Shown: positions 9,163 to 16,289 of the stretch, one piece after another
Layout of the letters: each line of letters opens with the position of its first letter
Numbering within the stretch: position 1 is the first letter of the stretch
From: Dyella acidiphila
GTDB taxonomy: Bacteria; Pseudomonadota; Gammaproteobacteria; Xanthomonadales; Rhodanobacteraceae
DNA: 64,000 nucleotides
NCBI RefSeq assembly: GCF_014863405.1
Contig: NZ_JACZZA010000015.1
Span: 1 to 64,000, forward strand
Direction of reading: 5' to 3'
Made by a program: the position numbers and the translations under genes
Notes under the pieces: model-generated
Told to the model about the DNA's origin: nothing
Seen by the model: only the letters and a program-made list of their open reading frames with translations
The model's database searches: none

Positions 9163-9768
9163 ATGCGCAAAACTTACGACCAGGCGTACTTCGACAAGTG
9201 GTATCGCGACCCCCGCCATGCGGTGCGCTCCGCCGCGGCGTTGAAGCGCAAGGTGGCGATGGTGGTGGGGCAGGCGGAGTACTACCTGGGCCGGCCGATC
9301 CGCAATGTGCTGGATATCGGCTGCGGCGAAGGCGTGTGGCGCGCGCCGCTACGCGCCTTGCGGCCGGATCTTCACTACCGCGGTCTGGATTCCAGCGAAT
9401 ACGCGGTGCGCCGCTTTGGCCGCAGCCGCAATATCGGGCTGGCGCGTTTCAGCCAGCTGGCCGAGCTGCGTTTCGATACGCGCTTCGATCTGATCGTGTG
9501 CACGGATGTGCTGCATTACCTCAAGCCGGCGGAAATTCGCGCGGGGCTGATCGGCATTGGCGAGATGCTGGAGGGGGTGGCCTTTCTTGAGGTGTTTACC
9601 AATCGCGATGAGGTGGATGGCGATCACCAGGAGCTGCAGCTGCGCTCGCCGTCATGGTATTTGCGCGCGTTCCATGAGGTGGGTTTGTTGCCGTGTGGGT
9701 CGCAGTGCTATTTGGGGCCGCGGTTGGAGCGGCATATTGCGGCGTTGGAGCGGGCGCAGTTGTCGTAG
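9163..9768 (+). CDS. Class I SAM-dependent methyltransferase
   Basis: A 201-residue cytoplasmic protein with an AAGGAG ribosome site. Motif I, VLDIGCGEGVWRAPL, lies near residue 48, followed by an acidic residue in YRGLDSSEYAV (motif II) and FDLIVCTDVLHYL (motif IV region), giving a Rossmann-fold S-adenosylmethionine methyltransferase. The N-terminal YDQAYFDKWYRDPRHAV resembles small uncharacterised methyltransferases. The acceptor cannot be predicted. It stands alone, divergent from the DUF1800/DUF1501 operon. Confidence 0.85.
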   Translation: MRKTYDQAYFDKWYRDPRHAVRSAAALKRKVAMVVGQAEYYLGRPIRNVLDIGCGEGVWRAPLRALRPDLHYRGLDSSEYAVRRFGRSRNIGLARFSQLAELRFDTRFDLIVCTDVLHYLKPAEIRAGLIGIGEMLEGVAFLEVFTNRDEVDGDHQELQLRSPSWYLRAFHEVGLLPCGSQCYLGPRLERHIAALERAQLS

Positions 9769-9823
9769 GGTGGGTTGCCCTGGGGTTTTCGAGGGGAATG
9801 CAGCGCGCTTCAATGGGGGGATT

Positions 9824-9853
9824 GTTGGGTTACGCTGCGCTAACCCAACCTAC
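9824..9853. repeat. REP-like palindrome (family B)
   Basis: GTTGGGTTACGCTGCGCTAA followed by CCCAACCTAC is nearly self-complementary. The same unit recurs around 29141, 29661, 31959, 47324 and twice at 57592-57676, always outside genes. Here it sits between the methyltransferase and the convergent repressor gene and may terminate both. Confidence 0.85.
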
Positions 9854-9869
9854 GCTGCCCGATGTGGGG

Positions 9870-10676
9870 TTAGACCAGGGTTACTTTTACGCCGGCATTG
9901 CGTAGTGCATCCACCATTTCCGCGGGTGCGCTGTTGTCGGTGATGATGGTGTGCAGGTTTTGCACCGGGGTGATGACGGAAAGGCTGCGCTGGCCCAGCT
10001 TGCTGGCGTCGAATACCGCGATGGTTTCGCGCGATACGCGGATCATCAGCGCATTGAGCGAGGCTTCCAGCGGATCGGGCGTGGTTACGCCTACCACCGG
10101 ATCGAGGCCGTCGACGCCCAGGAACAGGCGGTCGGCGGAAATGCGCGACAGTGCCTGCTCCGCATCGGGGCCGACCAGTGAATAAGAGGTTTGGCGCAGC
10201 AGGCCGCCAAGCATCATCACGCGGATATTCGGCAGCCCCGACAGCTCCACCGCGATATTCAGCGCATTGGTCACTACGGTCAGTGACTCGAATTTCAGCT
10301 GGCGGATCTGCCGTGCGATTTCCACCGTGGTGGAGCCGGAATCGAGAATGATGGTTTCGCCATCCTGGATCAGCTTGGCCGCGGCCTGGCCGATGCGCAG
10401 TTTTTCCGGATGTGAACGACGCTCCTTGATGTTGAGCGGAATATCGTTGGTGGTGGCCTGGGTTACCGGCAGCGCGCCGCCGTGCGAGCGCGCGATGACG
10501 GCGTTGCGCGCCAGCGTTTCCAGATCGTTGCGGATGGTTACGGCGGAGGTGCCGAAGCGGCTGGCCAGTTCTTCCACGGTAGCGCGGCCGTTGCTCTCCA
10601 CGTATTCGACGATCAGGCGTCGGCGCTCCTCGACCAGCAGTCGCTGCGCGGGGACGGAGGCGCGGGCTTCATTCAT
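9870..10676 (-). CDS. DeoR family repressor of the sugar cluster (AgaR-type)
   Basis: A 268-residue regulator. Residues about 14-70 form the DeoR helix-turn-helix (RRRLIVEYVESNGRATVEELASRF, then TIRNDLETLARN and RSHGGA). The remainder is the sugar-phosphate-binding DeoRC domain (ILDSGSTTVEIARQI, TVVTNALNIAVEL, LFLGVDGLDP, VFDASKLG). Such repressors are relieved by a phosphorylated sugar. The ATG at 10676 overlaps the end of the amidohydrolase gene by 8 nt, so it is the last gene of the aldolase-amidohydrolase-repressor operon. TTTC-rich sites near 13.0-13.1 kb are plausible operators. Confidence 0.85.
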   Translation of the reverse strand: MNEARASVPAQRLLVEERRRLIVEYVESNGRATVEELASRFGTSAVTIRNDLETLARNAVIARSHGGALPVTQATTNDIPLNIKERRSHPEKLRIGQAAAKLIQDGETIILDSGSTTVEIARQIRQLKFESLTVVTNALNIAVELSGLPNIRVMMLGGLLRQTSYSLVGPDAEQALSRISADRLFLGVDGLDPVVGVTTPDPLEASLNALMIRVSRETIAVFDASKLGQRSLSVITPVQNLHTIITDNSAPAEMVDALRNAGVKVTLV

Positions 10677-11919
10677 GAGCAAGCTTCAAAAGTCGGGCGG
10701 CGTTGTCATGGTATATCTTGCGCAGCACCGTGTCTGGCAGGCCCACCCCATAGATCGACCAGCGGCCCTGCGGGGGCACCTCGGCGGGGGCGTAGTCGAA
10801 GTATTCGTCCTCGGTTTCCAGAAAACGGTAATAAATCTCATAAAGTTCGTCGCCAAACAGCTGCTGCGGCACGTCATCGCCGTAAGGTGACGGAACGGCG
10901 TCGGTGCCGAACAGGATCCGGTCCTGGTAGCGGTCGAAGAACCGCTGTGCGGCGCGTGGCTGGCGGCCGAGTTCGCCGATGCGTGCGCTGATGTCCACCA
11001 GGGTATTGGGGAAGCGGTCCAGGCAGTCGGCCACGGCGGCCAGGTTCTCCGCCCAGTTGCCCACGTGCATCAGCACGAAGGTGGTCTGCGGATGGCGTGC
11101 GATGACGCGATCGCGGGCGGCGAGGATCTCTTCGTTGCGGGGAAACTCCGGCCCGTAGAACGACCAGTCCGGATGATTGGCCAGTTCTTCGTAGCGCTCG
11201 TTGTATTGATCGGTGGGCAGGAAGAACGCTTCCGGGTCGGAAACATGCATGAACACCGGCATGTCGTGCGCGGCGCAGGCTTCCCACATTGCATCGAAGC
11301 GGCGGTCGTCCACCGGCACCAGCGGACCGCTGTCGACTTGTTCGCGCAGATACAGGCCCAGCGTTTTCAGCAGTTTCAGGCCGCGTGCGCCGACGCGATG
11401 CGCGTGCGCAATCGCATCGCCCTGCCGCTGCGCATAGTCGGGTTCGGGAAAATGCTCGTACGAAGGCTCGGTCAGCGTGATGAAGCGCCCCGGTGCCGCG
11501 CGGTCGAACATCTGGATACTTTGCTCCAGCCCCTTGCCGACGCCGCCGGTGAGATTGACCAGGGTACGCACGCCTTTGCGGTCCATCACCGGCAGCAGGT
11601 CTTCCGGCTTGGCGAATACGGTGATGTCTTCGCCCACCGATACGCCGTTGCGCACGCTGCGCGACCAGGTGAGATGCACGTGCGCGTCGATTACCGGAAA
11701 GCGCGGCTGTTCGATGCGGCTGCGGTGTCCGCGCAGCATGCTGCGCGGTTTGAAATCCTGCAGGCGCAAGTCGCCCTTGCTGGTATCGGGCGCGGTTTGC
11801 AGCGGATTCTTGCCGCTGGCACTGATGGTGCCGGCGCCCTGGGGCGGGGCGCAGCAGAAGCAGCCGGCGCGGGCGTGGGTGCGAAGGGACCAGGTTGGTT
11901 TGCGTTGGCTGTGCGACAT
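10669..11919 (-). CDS. Amidohydrolase family (amidohydrolase_2-like) TIM-barrel protein
   Basis: A 416-residue metal-dependent hydrolase. FPVIDAHVHLTWS near residue 75 gives the HxH metal pair. MPVFMHVSD and TFVLMHVGNWAEN supply further histidines, and RILFGTDAVPSP the conserved aspartate. This is the PF04909 type, which contains lactonases, decarboxylases and deacylases, rather than the NagA/AgaA type. In this cluster it could hydrolyse a sugar lactone or replace an N-acetylhexosamine-phosphate deacetylase; this is inference. The ATG at 11919, with GGGGGAAC upstream, is preferred over longer forms that would read through a REP repeat. Residues 1-60 are low in conserved features. Confidence 0.75.
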   Translation of the reverse strand: MSHSQRKPTWSLRTHARAGCFCCAPPQGAGTISASGKNPLQTAPDTSKGDLRLQDFKPRSMLRGHRSRIEQPRFPVIDAHVHLTWSRSVRNGVSVGEDITVFAKPEDLLPVMDRKGVRTLVNLTGGVGKGLEQSIQMFDRAAPGRFITLTEPSYEHFPEPDYAQRQGDAIAHAHRVGARGLKLLKTLGLYLREQVDSGPLVPVDDRRFDAMWEACAAHDMPVFMHVSDPEAFFLPTDQYNERYEELANHPDWSFYGPEFPRNEEILAARDRVIARHPQTTFVLMHVGNWAENLAAVADCLDRFPNTLVDISARIGELGRQPRAAQRFFDRYQDRILFGTDAVPSPYGDDVPQQLFGDELYEIYYRFLETEDEYFDYAPAEVPPQGRWSIYGVGLPDTVLRKIYHDNAARLLKLAHE

Positions 11920-11929
11920 CACGTTGTTC

Positions 11930-12083
11930 CCCCGCTCCCGGTGGGGAGAGGCTGGGGTGAGGGGCCAATCTTGCGAAGGGACTAGTTTATCGCCGGATAA
12001 AAGCGGCGAGATTCCGGCCCGGAGATGGGGGATGTGGCTGGAGCGGCCCCTCACCCCGGCCCTCTCCCCGGCGGGGAGAGGGG
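11930..12083. repeat. Inverted pair of REP-like elements (family C)
   Basis: Two copies of a unit rich in CCCTCACCCC and CTCTCCCC/GGGGAGAG (11930-11964 and 12046-12083) face each other in the gap between the aldolase and amidohydrolase genes. They can form strong hairpins and may reduce expression of the downstream amidohydrolase and repressor. Confidence 0.8.
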
Positions 12084-12093
12084 AAGGGCGGGG

Positions 12094-13011
12094 TCAGCGC
12101 GGGTATTTGGCCATGATCTGGTGCACCTGCCGCACCAGGCCGATCGCCTGGTCGAGCGGGCGCAGCCACATATTGCGGCCGAACATCACGCCGTTGGCGC
12201 CGGAGGCCATGTAGAACTCCACCTTGCGCAGCACGGCTGCGTCGTCATCGTTCTTCTCGCCGCCGGAGAACAGCACCATGGTGCGGCCGGCCGAGCGCAC
12301 CACGCGCTGCGTACGCGCAGAGGCGTCTTCCTGCAGCGTGTTGTAGGGCGCGGGCACGTTGGCGGTGTGGTCGTCCGGTTCGTGCAGCTTGACGATGTCG
12401 GCGCCCAGCTCCAGCGCCACGCGCGCGGCGTAATCCTGCGCATACAGGCTGCCCTTGCCGCCCTTGGCATCGATCGCCGCGCCACGCGGGTACGACCACA
12501 GCACCAGCGGCATGCCGTAGCGTTCGCAGTCCTGGCGCACCTTTTCGAACTGGCGGAATTCATCGTGCTGGCGCGGCGAGCCCACATACATGGTGTAGCC
12601 CACCGCATCGGCGCCCAGGCGCACGGCGTCTTCCACCGAGGCGAACAGCGGCGAGGTGGCGTCCGCGTCGCTGGGGATATTGGTCTTGCCATTGAGTTTG
12701 AGGATCAGCGGGATCTGCCCGCACCATTCGCCCAGATACTTCTCGGCCAGCCCCACCCCCAGCGCGATGGCGGAAAAATTACCCTCCACCGCGAGCCGGA
12801 ACTGATATTCCGGATCGATCGCTGGAGGGTTGGGGAAAAAATCGGTGGGGCCGTGTTCCAAACCCTGGTCCAGCGGCAGCACCAGCAGGCTGCCATTGCG
12901 CGGGCCGTGCCCGTACATCAGCCGCCACAGGCGGGTGCGCTTGCCGTGGGAAAGGGAAAGCTTGGAAAACTTTTCGGAAGCTTTCGAAAGGTGTTGTAAC
13001 TGATCTTTCAT
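12094..13011 (-). CDS. fbaB: Class I (DhnA/FbaB-type) aldolase
   Basis: A 305-residue Schiff-base aldolase. LLVLPLDQGLEHGP, IPLILKLNGKTN, SVEDAVRLGADAVGYTMYVGS, GMPLVLWSYPRG and GADIVKLHEPDD (the likely catalytic lysine) align with E. coli FbaB, and GVMFGRNMW closes the barrel. It cleaves fructose 1,6-bisphosphate or, given the neighbouring AgaS and LacC-like genes, tagatose 1,6-bisphosphate into triose phosphates. The ATG at 13011 fits the family's N-terminus; the longer open frame runs into the divergent gene. It is the first gene of an operon with the amidohydrolase and the repressor. Confidence 0.82.
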   Translation of the reverse strand: MKDQLQHLSKASEKFSKLSLSHGKRTRLWRLMYGHGPRNGSLLVLPLDQGLEHGPTDFFPNPPAIDPEYQFRLAVEGNFSAIALGVGLAEKYLGEWCGQIPLILKLNGKTNIPSDADATSPLFASVEDAVRLGADAVGYTMYVGSPRQHDEFRQFEKVRQDCERYGMPLVLWSYPRGAAIDAKGGKGSLYAQDYAARVALELGADIVKLHEPDDHTANVPAPYNTLQEDASARTQRVVRSAGRTMVLFSGGEKNDDDAAVLRKVEFYMASGANGVMFGRNMWLRPLDQAIGLVRQVHQIMAKYPR

Positions 13012-13098
13012 TTCGAATACTCTGGGGGCGTCATCGGATGGTTTCACATTCGAGCGAATTGAGCAAAATGTCAATACTTCAAAAGAAAACGAAAGAAG
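13006..13098. promoter_or_regulatory. Putative AgaR-type operators in divergent promoter region
   Basis: TTTCATTTCGAA at 13006-13017 and, on the reverse strand, CTTCTTTCGTTTTCTTTTG at 13098-13080 resemble the TTTCRTTTYRTTTY pattern known for E. coli AgaR. They flank the start region shared by the aldolase and AgaS genes. The second site lies just inside the AgaS frame, so either a roadblock mechanism or a later AgaS start is implied. Binding is inferred. Confidence 0.45.
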
Positions 13099-14270
13099 AA
13101 AAGATATTCGACACGCTTCGCACGGCAGTCCCGGCAGCGCAGCAGGCGGCCGGCTATGCCGATACCTTGCGCGAGATTCTGCAGCAGCCGGCGACCTGGC
13201 AGGGCACTTTCGATTTGTTGCGCAGTACCGCCGTGCGGCAGCAGGTGGCGCTGGCGCTGGCCGCACAACCTGGGCATGTGGTGCTGACCGGTTCGGGCAG
13301 CTCCATCTATATCGGCGAATGCCTGGCGCCGCTGCTGCAGGGCGGGCTGGGTATTCCGGTGCAGGCGATCGCCGCGGGCAATCTGCTGACGCATTGGCGC
13401 AGCGTACTGCCGCCGGGGCCGGGCCTGCTGATATCGCTGGCGCGCTCGGGCGACAGCCCGGAAAGCGGCGGCGTGGTCAGCCTGCTGCTGGAGCGGGCAC
13501 CGGCATGGCGCCACCTGGTGATTACCTGCAATGCCAACGGCAAGCTGGCTACGCATTATCGCGACGAGCCGCGCGTAAGCGTGCTGGTGCTGGACGAGCG
13601 CACCAACGACCGCAGCCTGGTGATGACCAGCAGCTTTACCAACCTGCTGCTCGGCGGCACCGCCTTGCTGCAAGGCACGCCGGCCGCACCGGCCGCAGGC
13701 GCGATAAGCGCCGCAGCGGCGGATGCGCAGCATCTGTTCGATACGCATGCCGACGCGATCGCCGCGCTGGCGCAGCGCAATTTCACCTCGGCGGTATACC
13801 TGGGCAGCGGCGCGGCGTTCGGCGCTGCCCGCGAGGGTGCGCTGAAAATGCTGGAGATGACCGGCGGCCAGGTGGTGACCATGGCCGAAACCTTCCTCGG
13901 CCTGCGCCATGGGCCGATGTCGTTCGTGCATCCGCAGACGGTGATCGTGGCCATGCTGTCGCCCGATCCGGCGGTGCGCCGCTACGAATGCGATCTGCTG
14001 CGCGAGCTCTCGCGCAAGCAGTTGGGCCTGGCCAAGCTGGTGATTGGCACCGAGGTGCCGGCGGATGTGCTGGCACCGCAGGATCTGGGCATCGTCACCC
14101 GCACGGTAGATGCCGGTGCGGAAGTTGCCGCCGTGCTCGACGGCGTGGTGGCGGCGCAATTGCTGGCGTTTTTTCGCTGCCTGCAGCTCGGCGCCAAGCC
14201 GGATACGCCTTCCGAAGGCGTGCTTACTCGCGTGGTGGAAGATTTTGCCATCCACGGAGCCGCGCCGTGA
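13038..14270 (+). CDS. agaS: AgaS-like sugar-phosphate isomerase/deaminase (two SIS domains)
   Basis: About 410 residues with tandem SIS domains. HVVLTGSGSSIYIGECLAP, LISLARSGDSPESG, ITCNANGKLA, VMTSSFTNL and AVYLGSGAAFGAAREGALKM followed by FLGLRHGPMSF align block by block with E. coli AgaS. AgaS deaminates and isomerises galactosamine 6-phosphate to tagatose 6-phosphate in the cytoplasm. The N-terminus is about 30 residues longer than E. coli AgaS if the ATG at 13038 is used (GGGGG upstream); the ATG at 13068 is the alternative. It overlaps the next gene by 4 nt (GTGA), so coupling is likely. Confidence 0.85.
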   Translation: MVSHSSELSKMSILQKKTKEEKIFDTLRTAVPAAQQAAGYADTLREILQQPATWQGTFDLLRSTAVRQQVALALAAQPGHVVLTGSGSSIYIGECLAPLLQGGLGIPVQAIAAGNLLTHWRSVLPPGPGLLISLARSGDSPESGGVVSLLLERAPAWRHLVITCNANGKLATHYRDEPRVSVLVLDERTNDRSLVMTSSFTNLLLGGTALLQGTPAAPAAGAISAAAADAQHLFDTHADAIAALAQRNFTSAVYLGSGAAFGAAREGALKMLEMTGGQVVTMAETFLGLRHGPMSFVHPQTVIVAMLSPDPAVRRYECDLLRELSRKQLGLAKLVIGTEVPADVLAPQDLGIVTRTVDAGAEVAAVLDGVVAAQLLAFFRCLQLGAKPDTPSEGVLTRVVEDFAIHGAAP

Positions 14271-15208
14271 GCACGCGCCAGCGCCCGGCCCGCATCCTGG
14301 TGATCGGCGAAATCAATGTCGATTTCGTGTTCAAGGGTTGCCACGCCGCGCCCACCCTGGGGCGCGAAGTGCTGGCCGACGATTTCGTGATGACGCCCGG
14401 CAGCTCGGCGATGATCTGCGCGATGGGGCTGGCGCGGCTGGGCAATCCGGTGAGCTTCCACGGCAAGCTCGGTACCGATGCTTCGGGCACTTTCTGTCTG
14501 CAGGCCCTGCGCGACGCGGGCATCGATGTGGCTTCGTTGAAACCGGATGGCGCGCTGCGCACCGGCGTTACCGCCTCGCTGTCCACGGCGCAGGATCGCG
14601 CGCTGGTGACGTTTGCCGGCGCCATGGCGGAACTGCGCGCGGACGATATCGACGATCGCTGGCTGAGCCACGCCGATCATCTGCATGTGTCCTCGTACTA
14701 CCTGCAGCAAGGCTTGCGTCCGGGCTGCCGGCAATTGCTTGCGCGCGCTACGGTAGCGGGCCTCACTACGTCGCTCGATCCCGGCTTCGATCCCGCGCAG
14801 CAGTGGGAAACGGATCTGCTCGATACCTTGCAGGCGGTCGACATCTTCCTGCCCAACGAGGAAGAACTGCTGGCGATTACCCGCCGCCGCGATCTGCATG
14901 ATGCGTTGCAGACGATACAGAACGGACGCACGCAGACCGTCGTCAAGCGCGGCCGGCAGGGCTGCGCCAGCTTGCACGACGGCAGCCTGATCGAAGTGAC
15001 CGCCTACGCGGTCGAGGCCATCGACAGCACCGGTGCCGGCGATTCCTTCGATGCAGGTTTTCTGCATGCGTGGCTGCGCGAGCAGCCGTGGCAGGAGTGC
15101 ATGCGCTGGGGTAGTGCCTGCGGCAGCCTGTCCACCCGCGGTGTCGGTGGCACTACGCGCCAAGCCACCGCCGAGGAAGCGCTGGCCTTGATGGCGGAGC
15201 ACGCATGA
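14267..15208 (+). CDS. PfkB family carbohydrate kinase (candidate amino-sugar kinase)
   Basis: A 313-residue ribokinase-type kinase. ILVIGEINVDFVF opens the fold, FVMTPGSSAMICAMGLARLG is the first PfkB signature region, and AIDSTGAGDSFDAGFLHAWL carries the catalytic aspartate and anion hole. The GTG start overlaps the AgaS stop. The substrate is not set by the sequence. Since AgaS needs a 6-phosphorylated amino sugar and no PTS system is present, phosphorylation of incoming GalNAc, galactosamine or another hexose is a reasonable inference (AgaK-like role). Confidence 0.85.
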   Translation: MSTRQRPARILVIGEINVDFVFKGCHAAPTLGREVLADDFVMTPGSSAMICAMGLARLGNPVSFHGKLGTDASGTFCLQALRDAGIDVASLKPDGALRTGVTASLSTAQDRALVTFAGAMAELRADDIDDRWLSHADHLHVSSYYLQQGLRPGCRQLLARATVAGLTTSLDPGFDPAQQWETDLLDTLQAVDIFLPNEEELLAITRRRDLHDALQTIQNGRTQTVVKRGRQGCASLHDGSLIEVTAYAVEAIDSTGAGDSFDAGFLHAWLREQPWQECMRWGSACGSLSTRGVGGTTRQATAEEALALMAEHA

Positions 15209-16137
15209 TTACCGTCGCCGGCTTCAACACCGCCATCGATCGCTATATCCGCCTCGATGCGCTGCAGCCGGGCGAGATCCATCGCGCACGCGCCGAGCAG
15301 GTCTATCCCGGCGGCAAGGGCGTGCATGTGGCACAGACCATTGCCGCACTGGGCGAACGCGTGCAGCTGATCGGCCTGGTCGATGCGCCGCACCGCAATC
15401 TGATCAGCCGCCGCATGAGCGAGCGCGGCGTGTTGTTTCATGGCGTGGAAGTGGCCGGCGAACTGCGCCATTGCATGGCGTTGCAGGAAGCCGGCGGCCG
15501 CATGACCGAGATCCTCGGGCAGGGGCCGCTGCTGAGTCCGCTGGAGCGCGATGCGCTGCTGCATGCATTTCGCCGCGCTGCCGAAGATAGCGAACTGGTG
15601 ATTCTCTCCGGCAGCCTGCCGCGCGGATTCGCCGCCACGCTTTACGCCGACCTTGCCGCGCACGTGCAGGCACACGGCATGCGTTGCCTGGTCGACGCCA
15701 GCGGCGAGGCGATGCGCCAGACGCTGCTGGCGCGTCCGCTCATGCTCAAGCCCAATCGCGACGAAATCAGCGAGCTGCTCGGCTATGCGGTTACCGATCT
15801 CGACGCCGCCACCCAGGCCGTGCTGGCCCTGCGCGCGCAAGGCATCGCCATGCCGGTGGTGACGATGGGCGAGCTGGGCGCAGTTGCCGCCGACGACAGC
15901 GGCGTGTGGTGCGCGCGCATCGACGCCATGCAGGTGGTGAACACGGTGGGCTCGGGCGATTGCTTTCTGGCCGGCATGGCGGTGGCGCTGGCCCGGCATA
16001 TGCCGCTGGAACATGCGCTGCGCCTGGGCGTGGCCTGCGGCGCGGCCAATGCGCAGGCGGAAGAAACGGGTTTTGCGGAGCGCGCGGCAGTCGACGCGCT
16101 GCTGCCGAATGTATCGGTTTACCGGATGCACGCGTAA
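15205..16137 (+). CDS. 1-phosphofructokinase/tagatose-6-phosphate kinase family protein (LacC/FruK type)
   Basis: A 310-residue kinase overlapping the previous stop by 4 nt (ATGA). VAGFNTAIDRYIRLDALQPG and VYPGGKGVHVAQTIAALG are the LacC/FruK hallmarks, with LILSGSLPRG-like VILSGSLPRGFAA, MLKPNRDEISELLG and NTVGSGDCFLAGMAVALA at the active site. These enzymes phosphorylate C1 of fructose-1-P-type or tagatose-6-P substrates. Between AgaS and a class I aldolase the best guess is tagatose 6-phosphate to tagatose 1,6-bisphosphate. Fructose 1-phosphate cannot be excluded. Confidence 0.82.
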   Translation: MITVAGFNTAIDRYIRLDALQPGEIHRARAEQVYPGGKGVHVAQTIAALGERVQLIGLVDAPHRNLISRRMSERGVLFHGVEVAGELRHCMALQEAGGRMTEILGQGPLLSPLERDALLHAFRRAAEDSELVILSGSLPRGFAATLYADLAAHVQAHGMRCLVDASGEAMRQTLLARPLMLKPNRDEISELLGYAVTDLDAATQAVLALRAQGIAMPVVTMGELGAVAADDSGVWCARIDAMQVVNTVGSGDCFLAGMAVALARHMPLEHALRLGVACGAANAQAEETGFAERAAVDALLPNVSVYRMHA

Positions 16138-16289
16138 GCGGGCAGGGATGCGGAAGTACAGGAGTCCAATGCACTGACCCACAGATCCGGCGCGTAAGGG
16201 GAGCTTTCGCCCGGATGCCAACAGATGCTGCGCACGTGGGATCCCACTGCCCCGTGACGCGGTGATACGCAACGGGAGGAGAGTTTTCA

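Noticed and set aside
16138-16289. Possible riboswitch before the TonB receptor
   Set aside because: No conserved core of a known riboswitch class could be recognised; only short hairpins are present.
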